Shown: positions 1 through 8,443 of the stretch, one piece after another
How the letters are laid out: each line of letters begins with the position of its first letter
Numbering within the stretch: the first letter of the stretch is position 1
DNA from: UKL13-2 sp036394575
Lineage (GTDB): Bacteria > Pseudomonadota > Gammaproteobacteria > Burkholderiales > Usitatibacteraceae
Reading direction: 5' to 3'
DNA: 64,000 nucleotides
NCBI GenBank assembly: GCA_036394575.1
Contig: DASWEY010000066.1
Span: forward strand, 1-64,000
Translations under genes and position numbers: made by a program
The notes under the pieces: model-generated
The model's database searches: none
The model's input: only the letters and a program-made list of their open reading frames with translations
Told to the model about the DNA's origin: nothing

Positions 1-128
1 GCAACGGTTTCGGTACCGGTTCCACCGCCACCACGGTGACCGTGAGCGGCACGGTCGCAGTCGCGGATTTTTCGAACGCGATTGCAGCCACGTACACAGA
101 CACGCTGACATTCACCATCGCTCCCTAA
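1..128 (+). CDS. Spore coat protein U domain protein, C-terminal end (partial)
   Basis: Only the last 41 codons are in the window; the reading frame enters from the left and stops at 126-128. The visible residues are rich in Thr, Gly and Val and end in YTDTLTFTIAP, which matches the closing strand pattern of the SCPU (spore coat U, CsuA/B-like) domain. In Proteobacteria such proteins are secreted subunits of chaperone-usher (Csu-type) pili, with the last strands taking part in donor-strand exchange. The usher and chaperone genes would lie to the left and cannot be seen. A strong terminator follows at 166-203, so this is the last gene of its operon. The family call rests on a short stretch and is moderately sure. 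Confidence 0.6.
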   Translation, partial: NGFGTGSTATTVTVSGTVAVADFSNAIAATYTDTLTFTIAP

Positions 129-165
129 GCGCTTCCAGCCGGCCGGGACGCCAATCGCAAGATGG

Positions 166-203
166 ATCAGTGCGCGCAGAACCTCGGCGCGCACTGATTT
201 TTT
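166..203 (+). terminator. Rho-independent terminator after the SCPU gene
   Basis: A perfect 12-bp stem, 166-177 pairing with 187-198, encloses a 9-nt loop and is followed by a run of T. It lies 38 bp past the stop codon of the pilin-like gene. Confidence 0.85.
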
Positions 204-240
204 CGGAATTGGCAATCAGGACTCATCGGAATAATCGTTG

Positions 241-273
241 ATGCCCCGGATACATCCGGGGCATTTCATTTTT
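241..273 (+). terminator. Second hairpin with T-rich tail
   Basis: A 10-bp perfect stem (241-250 with 255-264, loop TACA) is followed by TTCATTTTT. It may back up the terminator at 166-203 or act in the leader of the DUF924 gene, whose ATG is 58 bp further on. Confidence 0.6.
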
Positions 274-331
274 GTCGCAACCCCGGCCAGAGTTTACTAA
301 ACTGGATGCCTTCTCCCGGAAAGGCAAGCCC

Positions 332-922
332 ATGAGCAAGCTGCTGGCGCAAGACGAACGGGCCCGCGAGGTCCTCGACTTCTGGTTCGGCGAGGGCGCC
401 GACTACGGCAAAAGCCGCAGGCAGTGGTTCCGCAAGAGCGTGGAGTTCGACGACCAGTGCTACGCGGCATTCGTGGCCGTGTATGAAGCGGCCGCCGCCG
501 ACCAGCTTGCGCACTGGCAGCAGCAGGCACAGGATTGCCTGGCCCTGATCGTCGTGCTCGACCAGTTTCCACGCAATATGTTTCGCGGCACCGCCCGCGC
601 CTTCGCCACTGACGAACTGGCGCGCACGGCCACGCATCATGCGCTGGCGCAGGGCTACGACCGTGAAATGCTGCCGGTCGAACGCGAATTTTTGTACCTG
701 CCGCTGGAGCACAGCGAAAACCTGGCCGACCAGGAGCTGTGTTTGCGGCTGATGACAGAACTGTCGGCGTTCGCGGAAACGCGCGATCTGCATATCTGGG
801 CCGAAAAGCATCTGGCCATCGTCAAACGCTTCGGACGTTTTCCGCATCGCAATGCGCAGCTGGGACGCGAGAGCACGGCGGCGGAAATCGAGTTTTTAAA
901 ACAGCCCGGATCGCGGTTTTGA
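332..922 (+). CDS. DUF924 family protein
   Basis: This 196-residue protein is a full-length member of the DUF924 family, an all-helical cytosolic fold distantly like TPR repeats, with no established reaction. The diagnostic segments are all present: VLDFWFG near residue 14, the QFPRNMFRG block near residue 78, PLEHSENLADQE in the middle and the C-terminal FPHRNAQLGRESTAAE. The frame is open back to a TTG at 272, but the ATG at 332 is preferred because AAAGGCAAG precedes it and the protein begins directly before the conserved region. It appears monocistronic, with terminator hairpins upstream and a separate gene 104 bp downstream. Confidence 0.85.
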   Translation: MSKLLAQDERAREVLDFWFGEGADYGKSRRQWFRKSVEFDDQCYAAFVAVYEAAAADQLAHWQQQAQDCLALIVVLDQFPRNMFRGTARAFATDELARTATHHALAQGYDREMLPVEREFLYLPLEHSENLADQELCLRLMTELSAFAETRDLHIWAEKHLAIVKRFGRFPHRNAQLGRESTAAEIEFLKQPGSRF

Positions 923-1026
923 TCTGTATGGCGATTTGAACCGATGCCGGGCGCGATGCGATAATTAATCGGCATCGCACCCGTGCTTCCCTGATAACTT
1001 AACGAATATTCCGCCAAGGAAACCCC

Positions 1027-2034
1027 ATGCAAACCCAGCCCTGGATTTCCATCGCGCAGCGCACACCGGCATCGATGTTCGGCATGGTGCTCGGCCTCGC
1101 CGGAATCGGCTCGGCTTGGCGCGTCGCTTCGGTTGCATGGGGCCTACCGGCAGTTGTCGGCGAATTGTGGATGGCGCTTGCCGGCCTGGTGTGGATCGTC
1201 CTGACCGTCCTGACGATCGCGAAATGGATCGCCGCCTGGCCCGCCGCGCACGACGAGCTGATGCATCCGATTCAATGCTGCTTCATCGGCCTCGTGCCGG
1301 TGTCCGGCATGCTGGTCGCGATCGGCCTGCTGCCGCATGCGCACGATCTTGCCGTGGCGATGATGTTCCTCGGCCTGGCCGGGCATCTGGTGTTTTCGCT
1401 ATGGCGCACCGGCGAACTGTGGCGTGGCGGCCGCGCGCCGGACACCTCGACGCCGGTGCTGTATTTGCCGGCCGTCGCCGGTAACTTTGTCAGCGCGATT
1501 GCGCTCGGCACACTGGGCCATGCCGACTGGGGCATTTATTTTCTCGGCGCCGGCTTGCTCACCTGGCTGGCGTATGAATCGATCATCATCCAGCGCCTGC
1601 TGACCGGCAGCGAATTACCGCTGCCGCTGCGGCCCACCCTGGGCATCCAGATCGCGCCGGGTGCGGTGGGTGCGGTGGCGTGGTTGAGCGTCGTGCCGCC
1701 GCAATGGGCCTGGGTGGCGCAGCTGATGATCGGCTACGCCGTGTTGCAAATGCTGGTGGTGCTGCGCCTGTCGCGATGGATCGCGCAGCAACCCTTCGGC
1801 GCCGGCTACTGGGCGTTTTCGTTCGGCGTCACCGCGCTCGCCACCGCGCCCTTGCGCCTGCTGACGCTGCCAGGCGCAGCCGCCGGCGAATCACCGCTGC
1901 GCCTCGTCGCCATGACGACGTTCACCCTCGCCAATATCCTGCTTGCCGTGCTGGTGCTGGGCACGCTGTGGTTGCTGGTACGGGGCCGCCTGTTGCCGCC
2001 GGCTTCACCCGCGCCTGCCGCCGCGAAATCCTGA
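1027..2034 (+). CDS. SLAC1/TehA-type (TDT family) anion channel or transporter
   Basis: A 335-residue protein made of about ten hydrophobic segments with short polar links, the layout of the TDT family (TehA, Mae1, plant SLAC1). Recognisable pieces include the MFGMVLGLAGIGSAWR first helix, the HPIQCCFIGLVPVSGM segment, and GTLGHADWG. Members move anions such as chloride, nitrate, dicarboxylates or sulfite across the inner membrane; the substrate cannot be read from this sequence. An AAGGA ribosome site (1017-1021 region) precedes the ATG. It stands alone between a DUF924 gene and a convergent NTF2-like gene. TehA is often annotated as tellurite resistance, but that function should not be assumed here. 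Confidence 0.8.
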   Translation: MQTQPWISIAQRTPASMFGMVLGLAGIGSAWRVASVAWGLPAVVGELWMALAGLVWIVLTVLTIAKWIAAWPAAHDELMHPIQCCFIGLVPVSGMLVAIGLLPHAHDLAVAMMFLGLAGHLVFSLWRTGELWRGGRAPDTSTPVLYLPAVAGNFVSAIALGTLGHADWGIYFLGAGLLTWLAYESIIIQRLLTGSELPLPLRPTLGIQIAPGAVGAVAWLSVVPPQWAWVAQLMIGYAVLQMLVVLRLSRWIAQQPFGAGYWAFSFGVTALATAPLRLLTLPGAAAGESPLRLVAMTTFTLANILLAVLVLGTLWLLVRGRLLPPASPAPAAAKS

Positions 2035-2334
2035 AGGACCGGCGGGACGCAGCGAATTGCAGGCCCCAAAATATCGTGTTTGTCACGCATTGGGAAGTCA
2101 GAGCGTTAGAGGGTTGTACAAGTTTTCTCGGAATTCTACCGACGAAATTCGCAGATAACCTGTGAAAGGCCCACGCCTTTCGATGATTACGTGTAGCCAT
2201 TTGCCAGGCCGGGATCGTCATTCAATTTAATGATGTCGAGCTGGTCAGTTAGCGCCGCCCAGATCAAACGTTAGGCATTCGGGATCCGATGGTAAGAAAA
2301 GCATACCTTCAGTCAACCGGAATCTTTTCATAGT
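2035..2334. other. Intergenic region, 300 bp, convergent gene ends
   Basis: This gap lies between two genes whose ends face each other. It is less GC-rich than its flanks and holds no convincing reading frame. ATCAAACGTTAGGC at 2262-2275 resembles the right half of an integron attC site, but no matching left half was found nearby. Confidence 0.5.
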
Positions 2335-2832
2335 TCAACGGCGTTGGATGGAATAAACCTTGTTTGTAATCTTCCATTGCCCGTCGATTTTCAGCAGCAC
2401 GAAATAGTCGGTGGCATGAAAGATTGGGTAGTCCAGCGTGGCCTTGGCCATCGCCGCGTTGCCGTTCACATCGATGGCGTCAATGGTGCGCATGCGCTTC
2501 GCTTCGTCGGCCGCCGGCGTTCCGTTGAACAGCTTGACGTACTCGTCCAGCGTCCACGAGGTGAATTTGCCGTCACGCACACCCTCGATATGTGCGGTCG
2601 GCAGAAAGGCCCTGCGCATATGCGAGCCGTCGCCGGTGGCGTGGCCGCGAAAGTAGTGTTCGAGCGTAATGCGAATGAGAGTCTGATCGGCAGATGCACT
2701 GTCGGCGGCTTTCTGCTCCTGCGCTGCGACGGGGGCAGGGATAGGGATAACGATGGCGGCGGCGCACAAGACGATGATCGCCGCCAGGGAAGTAAGTTGA
2801 AATGTACGGTGCGTGATGTAACCGAGGTTCAT
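2335..2832 (-). CDS. Secreted NTF2-fold protein (lumazine-binding-like family)
   Basis: A 165-residue protein with an N-terminal signal peptide (TSLAAIIVLCAAAIVIPIP, cleavage near AAQ at about 38) followed by a single NTF2-like alpha+beta domain. The segment DQTLIRITLEHYFRGHATGD begins the domain, HMRRAFLPTAHIEGVRDG follows, and the closing strands are DYFVLLKIDGQWKITNKVY. This matches the putative lumazine-binding family (PF12893), whose members are small periplasmic ligand-binding or enzyme-like proteins of unknown role. The frame is open far upstream, but the ATG at 2832 is chosen because GAGAGGAAACGGCA sits in front of it and the signal peptide begins there. No operon partner is obvious. 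Confidence 0.8.
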   Translation of the reverse strand: MNLGYITHRTFQLTSLAAIIVLCAAAIVIPIPAPVAAQEQKAADSASADQTLIRITLEHYFRGHATGDGSHMRRAFLPTAHIEGVRDGKFTSWTLDEYVKLFNGTPAADEAKRMRTIDAIDVNGNAAMAKATLDYPIFHATDYFVLLKIDGQWKITNKVYSIQRR

Positions 2833-2981
2833 TTGCCGTTTCCTCTCGTTGATGGTCAGACTCTGACTGTGCACTGAGCGAGTGGTTCGTGACTCGGAAT
2901 GAACACCAAAGCCCGGAGTGGAATTTTCCGCCCGGAAAAAGTTGGGCATGCCACGATATTCACGCGGCATCGAGACCGTCA

Positions 2982-3560
2982 TCAACCAAGCGGCCGCACC
3001 CCGATCAGCGCGCCGTGCAGGTAAAACGCAAACGCCAGCCACGCCGCAAGCCCGATCGCGATGGCGATGAAATCGCGTGCCACACCGATAGCCGGGTAGC
3101 TCAACCCCTGCTGCCGGTCGCGCTGCCGCGCCGCGCGAAACGCCAGCATCGACCACAGCAAAAAACCGCCGAACAACAACACGTCGCCAAGACGGCCGTT
3201 CGACAGCAGATGCGCGAACGCCCATAGCTTCACGCTCAGCACCATCGGGTGTTTGAGCCTGGCCTTGATGTTGGTGCCGGGCACATACGCGGCCGCCAGC
3301 AGGATGAAGATCGGCAGCGTCAGCATGATGGTGATGTCCCGCGCCCACAACGGCGGCATCCACAAGTCCACCGGCGCCTGCCGCGACAAGCCATAGCCAT
3401 ACACGATCAGCACGAAGCCGGCGAGCGCGACCAGAGAATACGCACCCTTCCACGCATTGGCGCCCATGCCGGCAATGCGGGCGGCGCGCCAATCGTCGGC
3501 GAAGACGCGGACCGAGTGAACGCCCAGAAACAGCAGCAAGCCAATGATGAGATAAGCCAT
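2982..3560 (-). CDS. NnrU family inner-membrane protein
   Basis: A 192-residue polytopic membrane protein with about five to six hydrophobic helices. The start MAYLIIGLLLFLGVHSVR and the segments WKGAYSLVALAGFVLIVYGYG, MPPLWARDITIMLTLPIFILL and LKHPMVLSVKLWAFAHLLSNG are characteristic of NnrU, a family named after a gene near nitric-oxide reductase clusters and related to the methyltransferase-like isoprenylcysteine carboxyl methyltransferase fold. HPM...HLL contains the conserved histidines. No denitrification genes are visible next to it, so its role here is open. It is followed after 149 bp by the NTF2-like gene on the same strand. Confidence 0.85.
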   Translation of the reverse strand: MAYLIIGLLLFLGVHSVRVFADDWRAARIAGMGANAWKGAYSLVALAGFVLIVYGYGLSRQAPVDLWMPPLWARDITIMLTLPIFILLAAAYVPGTNIKARLKHPMVLSVKLWAFAHLLSNGRLGDVLLFGGFLLWSMLAFRAARQRDRQQGLSYPAIGVARDFIAIAIGLAAWLAFAFYLHGALIGVRPLG

Positions 3561-3841
3561 ATGCGCATTCCGCTGGATGGAGGTGCGTGCATTTTGCCAT
3601 CAGGCACGACTCCGCTGGCAACCGCCATGGGAAACGGCTGCGGGTTCAATGACATCGTTGTTCCCATGCAACAAGCCGCAAAAACCGGGCGAATGAAAGC
3701 CAGCCGAAAGGCTCGATCAATATGATTAAGGCGTTTTGCGCACAAGAGCTGTGAAAAATCAGCCCTGCAGACAGCTGAACCGGGCTCCGTGGGAAGGCCC
3801 GTAGATCAAGAAAATCTATTTACCCTCAGAGGAGAAATCAA

Positions 3842-5176
3842 ATGAACAAGAAGGCAATCCGCGCCGCCATGATTGGTTCGTGCGCAGTGCTGGCAATGGG
3901 CGCCACCCAGGCGTTTGCCGACACCAATGATGAACTGAAGGCGGAAATCGCCGCACAACGGGCGCGTCTGGAAGCCCTTGAAAAGAAGCTTGAAGCCACG
4001 GCGCGCGCCGCGCAGGATGCCCAGGTTCAAGCGCAGCAGGCCAAGGCGCAGCAGGCGCAGGCCCAGCCCTCCGCCTCGGTGCAGGGGCTGACCTTTGCCT
4101 CGGGTTCCAGTGCAATTACGCTGTACGGCTTGCTCGATATCACGGCGAGCACCATCGATCACGCCGACGCGGCCGGCCATCGCAAGACCGGTTATCAAAC
4201 CGCATGGTTCAGCGGCAATCGCTGGGGCATCACCGGCAAGCATGACCTCGGCGTCGGCGGACTGAAGGCCATTTTCAAGCTTGAGAGCGAATATATCCTC
4301 AATACCGGCGAAATGGACACCCCAGGCGTGCTATTCAACCGCGACGCATGGCTCGGCTTTGAAAGCGACGATCTCGGCAAGCTGACCTTTGGTCGCCAGA
4401 ACACCCTGGCCCGCGATTTTTCGCAGAACTATGGCGACACCTACGGCAGCGCCAACGTGACGCTGGATGAAGGCGGATGGACCAATAACAACAACTTCAA
4501 GCAGCTGATTTTCTACGCGGCCAGCGCCACCAGCACGCGCTATGACAACGGCGTGGTATGGAAGAAAAAGTTCGGCGACAACTGGGTGGCCGGCCTCGGT
4601 TACCAGTTCGGTTCCCCCGCCGTGGTCGGCCAGCCCTGGAAAAACACGTCCGAGGCTGCCGGCCTGGCCTTCAACGGCGGCATGTTCAATATTTCGGGGT
4701 ATTACGATCAGGCAAACGTGAACGGCTTGAAGCATAAATCCGCGTCGATCGGCGGCAATGTGCAGCTCGACGTCGTGCGCCTCAATGCCGGCTACTTCCA
4801 TTACACCGCCGATCAGGGCGCGCTGGGCAGCACGGTGGGAGCGCGCAAGGATAATGCGTACACCGTGTCCGCCAAGCTCGCCCCGCAGGGGAAAATGGAT
4901 TACGAGCTCGGCTACCAGGTGCTGAAGGCGGAAAACGCGGGTTACAGCGGCTCCGGCAACACCCTGACGCCGTTCACCAACACGCTCGGCGTCACCACCG
5001 TCGGCACCGGCGACAAGAAGACCGTATACACCTCGATCTTCTATCACTTCGACAAGCAAGCCGAAGTCTACTTCGCGGCCGATCACATGACGCTGACCAA
5101 TGGCTACAAGCTTGCCGTCACCAATAGCGCCAAGAGCCAAACCGAAGCCGGGATCGGGATGCGATTCAAGTTCTGA
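3842..5176 (+). CDS. Outer-membrane porin (Porin_4 type) with N-terminal coiled coil
   Basis: A 444-residue general porin. A signal peptide (residues 1-26, ending AFA|DTND) is followed by an unusual heptad-rich helix, about residues 28-75 (LKAEIAAQRARLEALEKKLEATARAA then a Gln/Ala tract), and then the beta-barrel, which starts with SSAITLYGLLDITAS and ends with the typical C-terminal Phe (GIGMRFKF). The coiled coil before the barrel recalls porins that trimerise or reach towards peptidoglycan. A strong AGAGGAG ribosome site precedes the ATG, and a terminator follows the gene. The response regulator and kinase genes 240 bp downstream may control it, as in porin-tctDE arrangements. Substrate is unknown. 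Confidence 0.9.
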   Translation: MNKKAIRAAMIGSCAVLAMGATQAFADTNDELKAEIAAQRARLEALEKKLEATARAAQDAQVQAQQAKAQQAQAQPSASVQGLTFASGSSAITLYGLLDITASTIDHADAAGHRKTGYQTAWFSGNRWGITGKHDLGVGGLKAIFKLESEYILNTGEMDTPGVLFNRDAWLGFESDDLGKLTFGRQNTLARDFSQNYGDTYGSANVTLDEGGWTNNNNFKQLIFYAASATSTRYDNGVVWKKKFGDNWVAGLGYQFGSPAVVGQPWKNTSEAAGLAFNGGMFNISGYYDQANVNGLKHKSASIGGNVQLDVVRLNAGYFHYTADQGALGSTVGARKDNAYTVSAKLAPQGKMDYELGYQVLKAENAGYSGSGNTLTPFTNTLGVTTVGTGDKKTVYTSIFYHFDKQAEVYFAADHMTLTNGYKLAVTNSAKSQTEAGIGMRFKF

Positions 5177-5245
5177 TTCAAGACACAAGAAATTCGCAGT
5201 ACTCCTCGGCGAGACCGGATAGTTCCGGCTAATCGGCACGGGTTC

Positions 5246-5273
5246 GGCCATGGCGCAAGCCATGGCCATTTCT
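5246..5273 (+). terminator. Terminator hairpin after the porin
   Basis: A perfect 9-bp stem (5246-5254 with 5259-5267) closes on a GCAA tetraloop and is followed by ATTTCTT. It separates the porin from the two-component genes. Confidence 0.7.
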
Positions 5274-5416
5274 TCTGGATTCCCCGGTGCGCCGGGTATC
5301 CATGCATTCACACCATCGGCCGGATCATTTCGCAGCCGATTTCCTTTAAGTCCGACAGGCTGCTAGATTGCGAATGCGCCCGGGAACGGCGCATGCACCG
5401 ATCCAGGAATGATGAT

Positions 5417-6094
5417 ATGCGGCTTCTCCTTGTCGAAGACAATCGGCCACTTTCCGAATGGCTCAAACGTACGCTGCACAATGACCGCTACACGGTCGAT
5501 TGCGCCTATACCGGCGTGGAAGCGGATCATCTCCTGCTCACCGAGACTTACGATGTGGTCATACTGGACCTTTCGCTGCCACGACTCGATGGACGCGAGG
5601 TGTTGCGCCGATTGCGGGCACGCGACAACAAGGTGCCGGTACTGGTGCTCACGGCCAATAATTCCATGGAAGGCCGCGTGCATTCGCTCGACGATGGCGC
5701 CGACGACTACATGGCAAAACCCTTCGAGGTCGTCGAACTCGAGGCGCGCATCCGCGCCCTGATGCGCCGCGCCTCCCATCACCCGAACCCGGTGATGCGC
5801 TGCGGCGCGCTCAGCTACGACAGCAACTCGCGCATTTTTTCACTGGGCAAGAATGAATTGGTGTTGACGCCGCGGGAACATGCCGTGCTGGAGACCCTGA
5901 TCACCAAACTGGGAAAGACCGTGAGCAAGACATCGCTCGCGGCAGCGCTGTTTTCGCTTGACGAGCATGTTTCGGAGGAGGCCATTGAAATCTATGTGCA
6001 CCGGTTGCGAAAAAAACTGGGCGGCAGCGATATTTCCATCATCACGCTGCGCGGCTTGGGTTACCTGCTGAAGCAGCGCGATGACGTGCGGTAG
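5417..6094 (+). CDS. OmpR/TctD-family response regulator
   Basis: A 225-residue transcription regulator. The N-terminal receiver domain has the acidic pair in LLLVEDN, the phosphoacceptor Asp51 in VVILDLSLP, Thr79 and Lys101 in DYMAKPFEV. The C-terminal winged-helix DNA-binding domain runs from about residue 125 and ends in the familiar VHRLRKKLGG...IITLRGLGYLL. Sequence style is closest to TctD, QseB and PmrA. The frame is open to 5393, but the ATG at 5417 starts right at the receiver fold and has AGGAAT upstream. The cognate kinase starts 6 bp after the stop. The likely target is the upstream porin or the facing ABC importer, inferred only from position. Confidence 0.9.
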   Translation: MRLLLVEDNRPLSEWLKRTLHNDRYTVDCAYTGVEADHLLLTETYDVVILDLSLPRLDGREVLRRLRARDNKVPVLVLTANNSMEGRVHSLDDGADDYMAKPFEVVELEARIRALMRRASHHPNPVMRCGALSYDSNSRIFSLGKNELVLTPREHAVLETLITKLGKTVSKTSLAAALFSLDEHVSEEAIEIYVHRLRKKLGGSDISIITLRGLGYLLKQRDDVR

Positions 6095-6100
6095 CTCGCA

Positions 6101-7516
6101 ATGACGTTCAGGAGCCTTCGCCGGGAACTGCTGTTCTGGCTGCTGATGCCGCTCGCGGTGGTGGCGGTATTCGACACCTGGATCACCTACCGCAGCGCCA
6201 ATGCCACCGCGGTACTGACGCAGGAGCGCCTGCTGATGGGCTCGGCGCGCATCATTGCCGAACAGGTCAGCGTTTCCGAGGACGGCATCGTCGTCCAGCT
6301 GCCGCCCGCCGCACTCGAGTTGTTCGCCAATGCTGAATACCGTGACCGGGTGTTTTACCGGGTCACAGCTCCGGACGGCAAACTGCTCGCCGGCTACTAC
6401 GAAATGATGGTGCCGGCCAAGCGGCTGCGGGCCGAGGAATCGCTGTTTTTCGACACCGAGATGCGCAACGAGCCCATCCATGCGGTCGCATTCGCGCAGC
6501 CGCTGTTCGGTGCAAACGCGAGCGGCCCGGTGCTGATTGAAGTCGGCCAGACTTTGAAGGCCCGCGATGCCCTGGCCCGCGAAATCTGGCGGCGCGCGGC
6601 AGGCGGCCAGCTGCTGGTGCTCGCGATGGTGGCCGGATTTCTCTGGTTCGGATTGCGCCACGGCTTGTCGTCCGTAGTCGCCCTGCGCAACCGCATGTTG
6701 CAACGCAAGCTCGGTACGCTGGAACCCCTGAGCGATGAGCGCGTGCCGAGCGAGCTTCAGCCGCTGGTCACCGCGTTGAACGACTATGTTGCACGGCTGG
6801 AACGGCATATGTCCGTACACAGCCGCTTTATCGCCGATGCATCGCACCAGCTGCGAACCCCGCTCACCGTGCTCAATACCCAGGTCACCTATGCCCTGCG
6901 CACCGATGATCCCAAGTTGAAAGACGAGGCGCTGAAAGGGATTCGCAAGGGCGTACAGAACGGCATGCGCCTGGTCAATCAGCTGCTGGCATTTACCGAA
7001 GCAGAAGCCGACAGCGGGCCGCACAAGCAACAGCACGCGACCGATATCGCCAAGGCAGTCCGCGAGGTCTTTGAATCTCTCGCTTTGCTCGCCGAAGCCA
7101 GGCAGATCGACCTGGGATTTGAAAACGCCGCGCAGCCCATGCTGGTGTGGGCCAACCAGCATTTGCTGGTCACGCTGATCGGCAACCTGGTCGATAATGC
7201 CATTCGCTACATCCCGGTCAGCGGCGTCGTCACCGTCCGCATTGCGCAGAACGCGGGAGGCTTTACCCTGTTGCGCGTCGAGGACAATGGTCCAGGTATT
7301 CCGGCAGCCGAACGCGAGCGTGTGTTCGAACGTTTTTACCGGCTGTCCGGCAGCGAGCTTGATGGCTGCGGCCTAGGGCTCGCCATCGTTCGCGAGCTCG
7401 CGGATTCCTGCGGGGCCGCTGTCGAACTGTCAACGCCTGCCAGCGGCATGGGGCTGCTGGTGACCGTCCGCTTTCCGCCATTGCCGGCTGCACCCGCCGA
7501 TCCTCCGGCGGGTTGA
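6101..7516 (+). CDS. TctE-like sensor histidine kinase
   Basis: A 471-residue membrane kinase paired with the response regulator before it. The N-terminal helix (about 10-30) and a second helix (about 167-186, GGQLLVLAMVAGFLWFG) bracket a periplasmic sensor domain of the TctE N-terminal type. The HisKA domain carries the phosphorylated His249 in FIADASHQLRTPL. The ATPase domain has the N box (LIGNLVDNAIRY), the G1 box (VEDNGPGIP) and the G2 box (GCGLGLAIVRELA). TctE proteins sense tricarboxylates in the best-known case, but the ligand here cannot be inferred. The gene ends 25 bp from the facing ABC permease gene. Confidence 0.9.
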   Translation: MTFRSLRRELLFWLLMPLAVVAVFDTWITYRSANATAVLTQERLLMGSARIIAEQVSVSEDGIVVQLPPAALELFANAEYRDRVFYRVTAPDGKLLAGYYEMMVPAKRLRAEESLFFDTEMRNEPIHAVAFAQPLFGANASGPVLIEVGQTLKARDALAREIWRRAAGGQLLVLAMVAGFLWFGLRHGLSSVVALRNRMLQRKLGTLEPLSDERVPSELQPLVTALNDYVARLERHMSVHSRFIADASHQLRTPLTVLNTQVTYALRTDDPKLKDEALKGIRKGVQNGMRLVNQLLAFTEAEADSGPHKQQHATDIAKAVREVFESLALLAEARQIDLGFENAAQPMLVWANQHLLVTLIGNLVDNAIRYIPVSGVVTVRIAQNAGGFTLLRVEDNGPGIPAAERERVFERFYRLSGSELDGCGLGLAIVRELADSCGAAVELSTPASGMGLLVTVRFPPLPAAPADPPAG

Positions 7517-7541
7517 GGCAACGGGTTCGCTACCTCAACCG

Positions 7542-8417
7542 CTACTGGGCTACGTCCGAAAACTGCGGGGGACGCCATTTGAGCAGGACGTTTTCCAGGC
7601 GCGTGATGATGAACTCGGCCGCCAGTGCGACCACCGCCAGCACGATCATGGCGGCGAACACACCGGCCGCGTTGAACGCGCCCTGCGCGGTGGCGATCAA
7701 GAGGCCGATGCCCTGGCGCGAACCGAGAAATTCCCCGACCACCGCGCCCACAAGGGCAAAACCGAAGCTGACGTGCAGGCTGGCCAGGATCCAGCTCATG
7801 GCCGAGGGCAGCACCACGGTGTAAGTCACCTGACGCTGCGAGGCGCCGAGGATGAGCGCATTGGCAATCAGGCTCTTGTCCGCCTCGCGCACGCCCTGGA
7901 AGGCGTTGCCGAACACCACAAAAAATACCATCACCACCGCCAGCGCAACCTTGGAGGCCATGCCCAGGCCGAGCGCAATGATGAAAACCGAGCCCAGCAC
8001 CACGCGCGGGATCGAATTCGCCACCTTGATATAGATGCTGAACACATCGGCCAGCAATTTATTGCGGCCCAGCGCGATGCCGCAGATCACCCCCATGACC
8101 GAGCCGATGAGGAAGCCAAGAGTCGTCTCTTCGAGGGTGACCAGCACCTGCTGCCACAATGGCCCCTGCGCGGTTCCTTCCGTTATCCATACCCAAATCT
8201 GCATCACCACCTGTGAGGGCATGGAAAAGAAAAATGGATCGATCCAGCCGAGGCGGCCGGCCAGTTCCCAACCGCCGACGGTCACCACCAGGAAAGCGAT
8301 GCGCAACGCATAAACGAGCTTCCAGCGGCGGCTTATCGCCGCCTGTGCGGCACGCTCGACCTGCCGTATTTCTTCTTCGATGGGTTGCCCCTGGTGAACG
8401 AATTGCAGATTAGACAC
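7542..8417 (-). CDS. ABC transporter permease, NitT/TauT (SsuC/TauC) family
   Basis: A 291-residue inner-membrane permease with about six helices. After a cytoplasmic N-terminus (about 35 residues) the first helix is LVYALRIAFLVVTVGGWELAG. The signature coupling loop for the ATPase is LIANALILGASQRQVTYTVVLPSAM (EAA-like, about residues 185-210), and the last helices include FGFALVGAVVGEFLGSRQGIG, typical of SsuC/TauC/NrtB proteins. It is the third gene of a binding protein-ATPase-permease operon, 26 bp after the ATPase. Substrates of the family include nitrate, taurine, sulfonates and thiamine precursors; the choice cannot be made from this protein. Confidence 0.9.
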   Translation of the reverse strand: MSNLQFVHQGQPIEEEIRQVERAAQAAISRRWKLVYALRIAFLVVTVGGWELAGRLGWIDPFFFSMPSQVVMQIWVWITEGTAQGPLWQQVLVTLEETTLGFLIGSVMGVICGIALGRNKLLADVFSIYIKVANSIPRVVLGSVFIIALGLGMASKVALAVVMVFFVVFGNAFQGVREADKSLIANALILGASQRQVTYTVVLPSAMSWILASLHVSFGFALVGAVVGEFLGSRQGIGLLIATAQGAFNAAGVFAAMIVLAVVALAAEFIITRLENVLLKWRPPQFSDVAQ

Positions 8418-8443
8418 GGGGGCATCCTTTCAATGCGAAACAA

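Noticed and set aside
2262..2275. ATCAAACGTTAGGC resembles the right end of an integron attC site
   Set aside because: No matching left core or imperfect palindrome lies within 150 bp, and no integrase or cassette is present, so it is probably chance.
2833..3621. Upstream extension of the NTF2-like frame to 428 codons
   Set aside because: The extension overlaps NnrU in another frame and has no family similarity; a signal peptide and ribosome site mark the start at 2832.
5840..7162. 440-codon open frame on the minus strand
   Set aside because: It is antisense to the response regulator and kinase genes, both of which have complete motifs.
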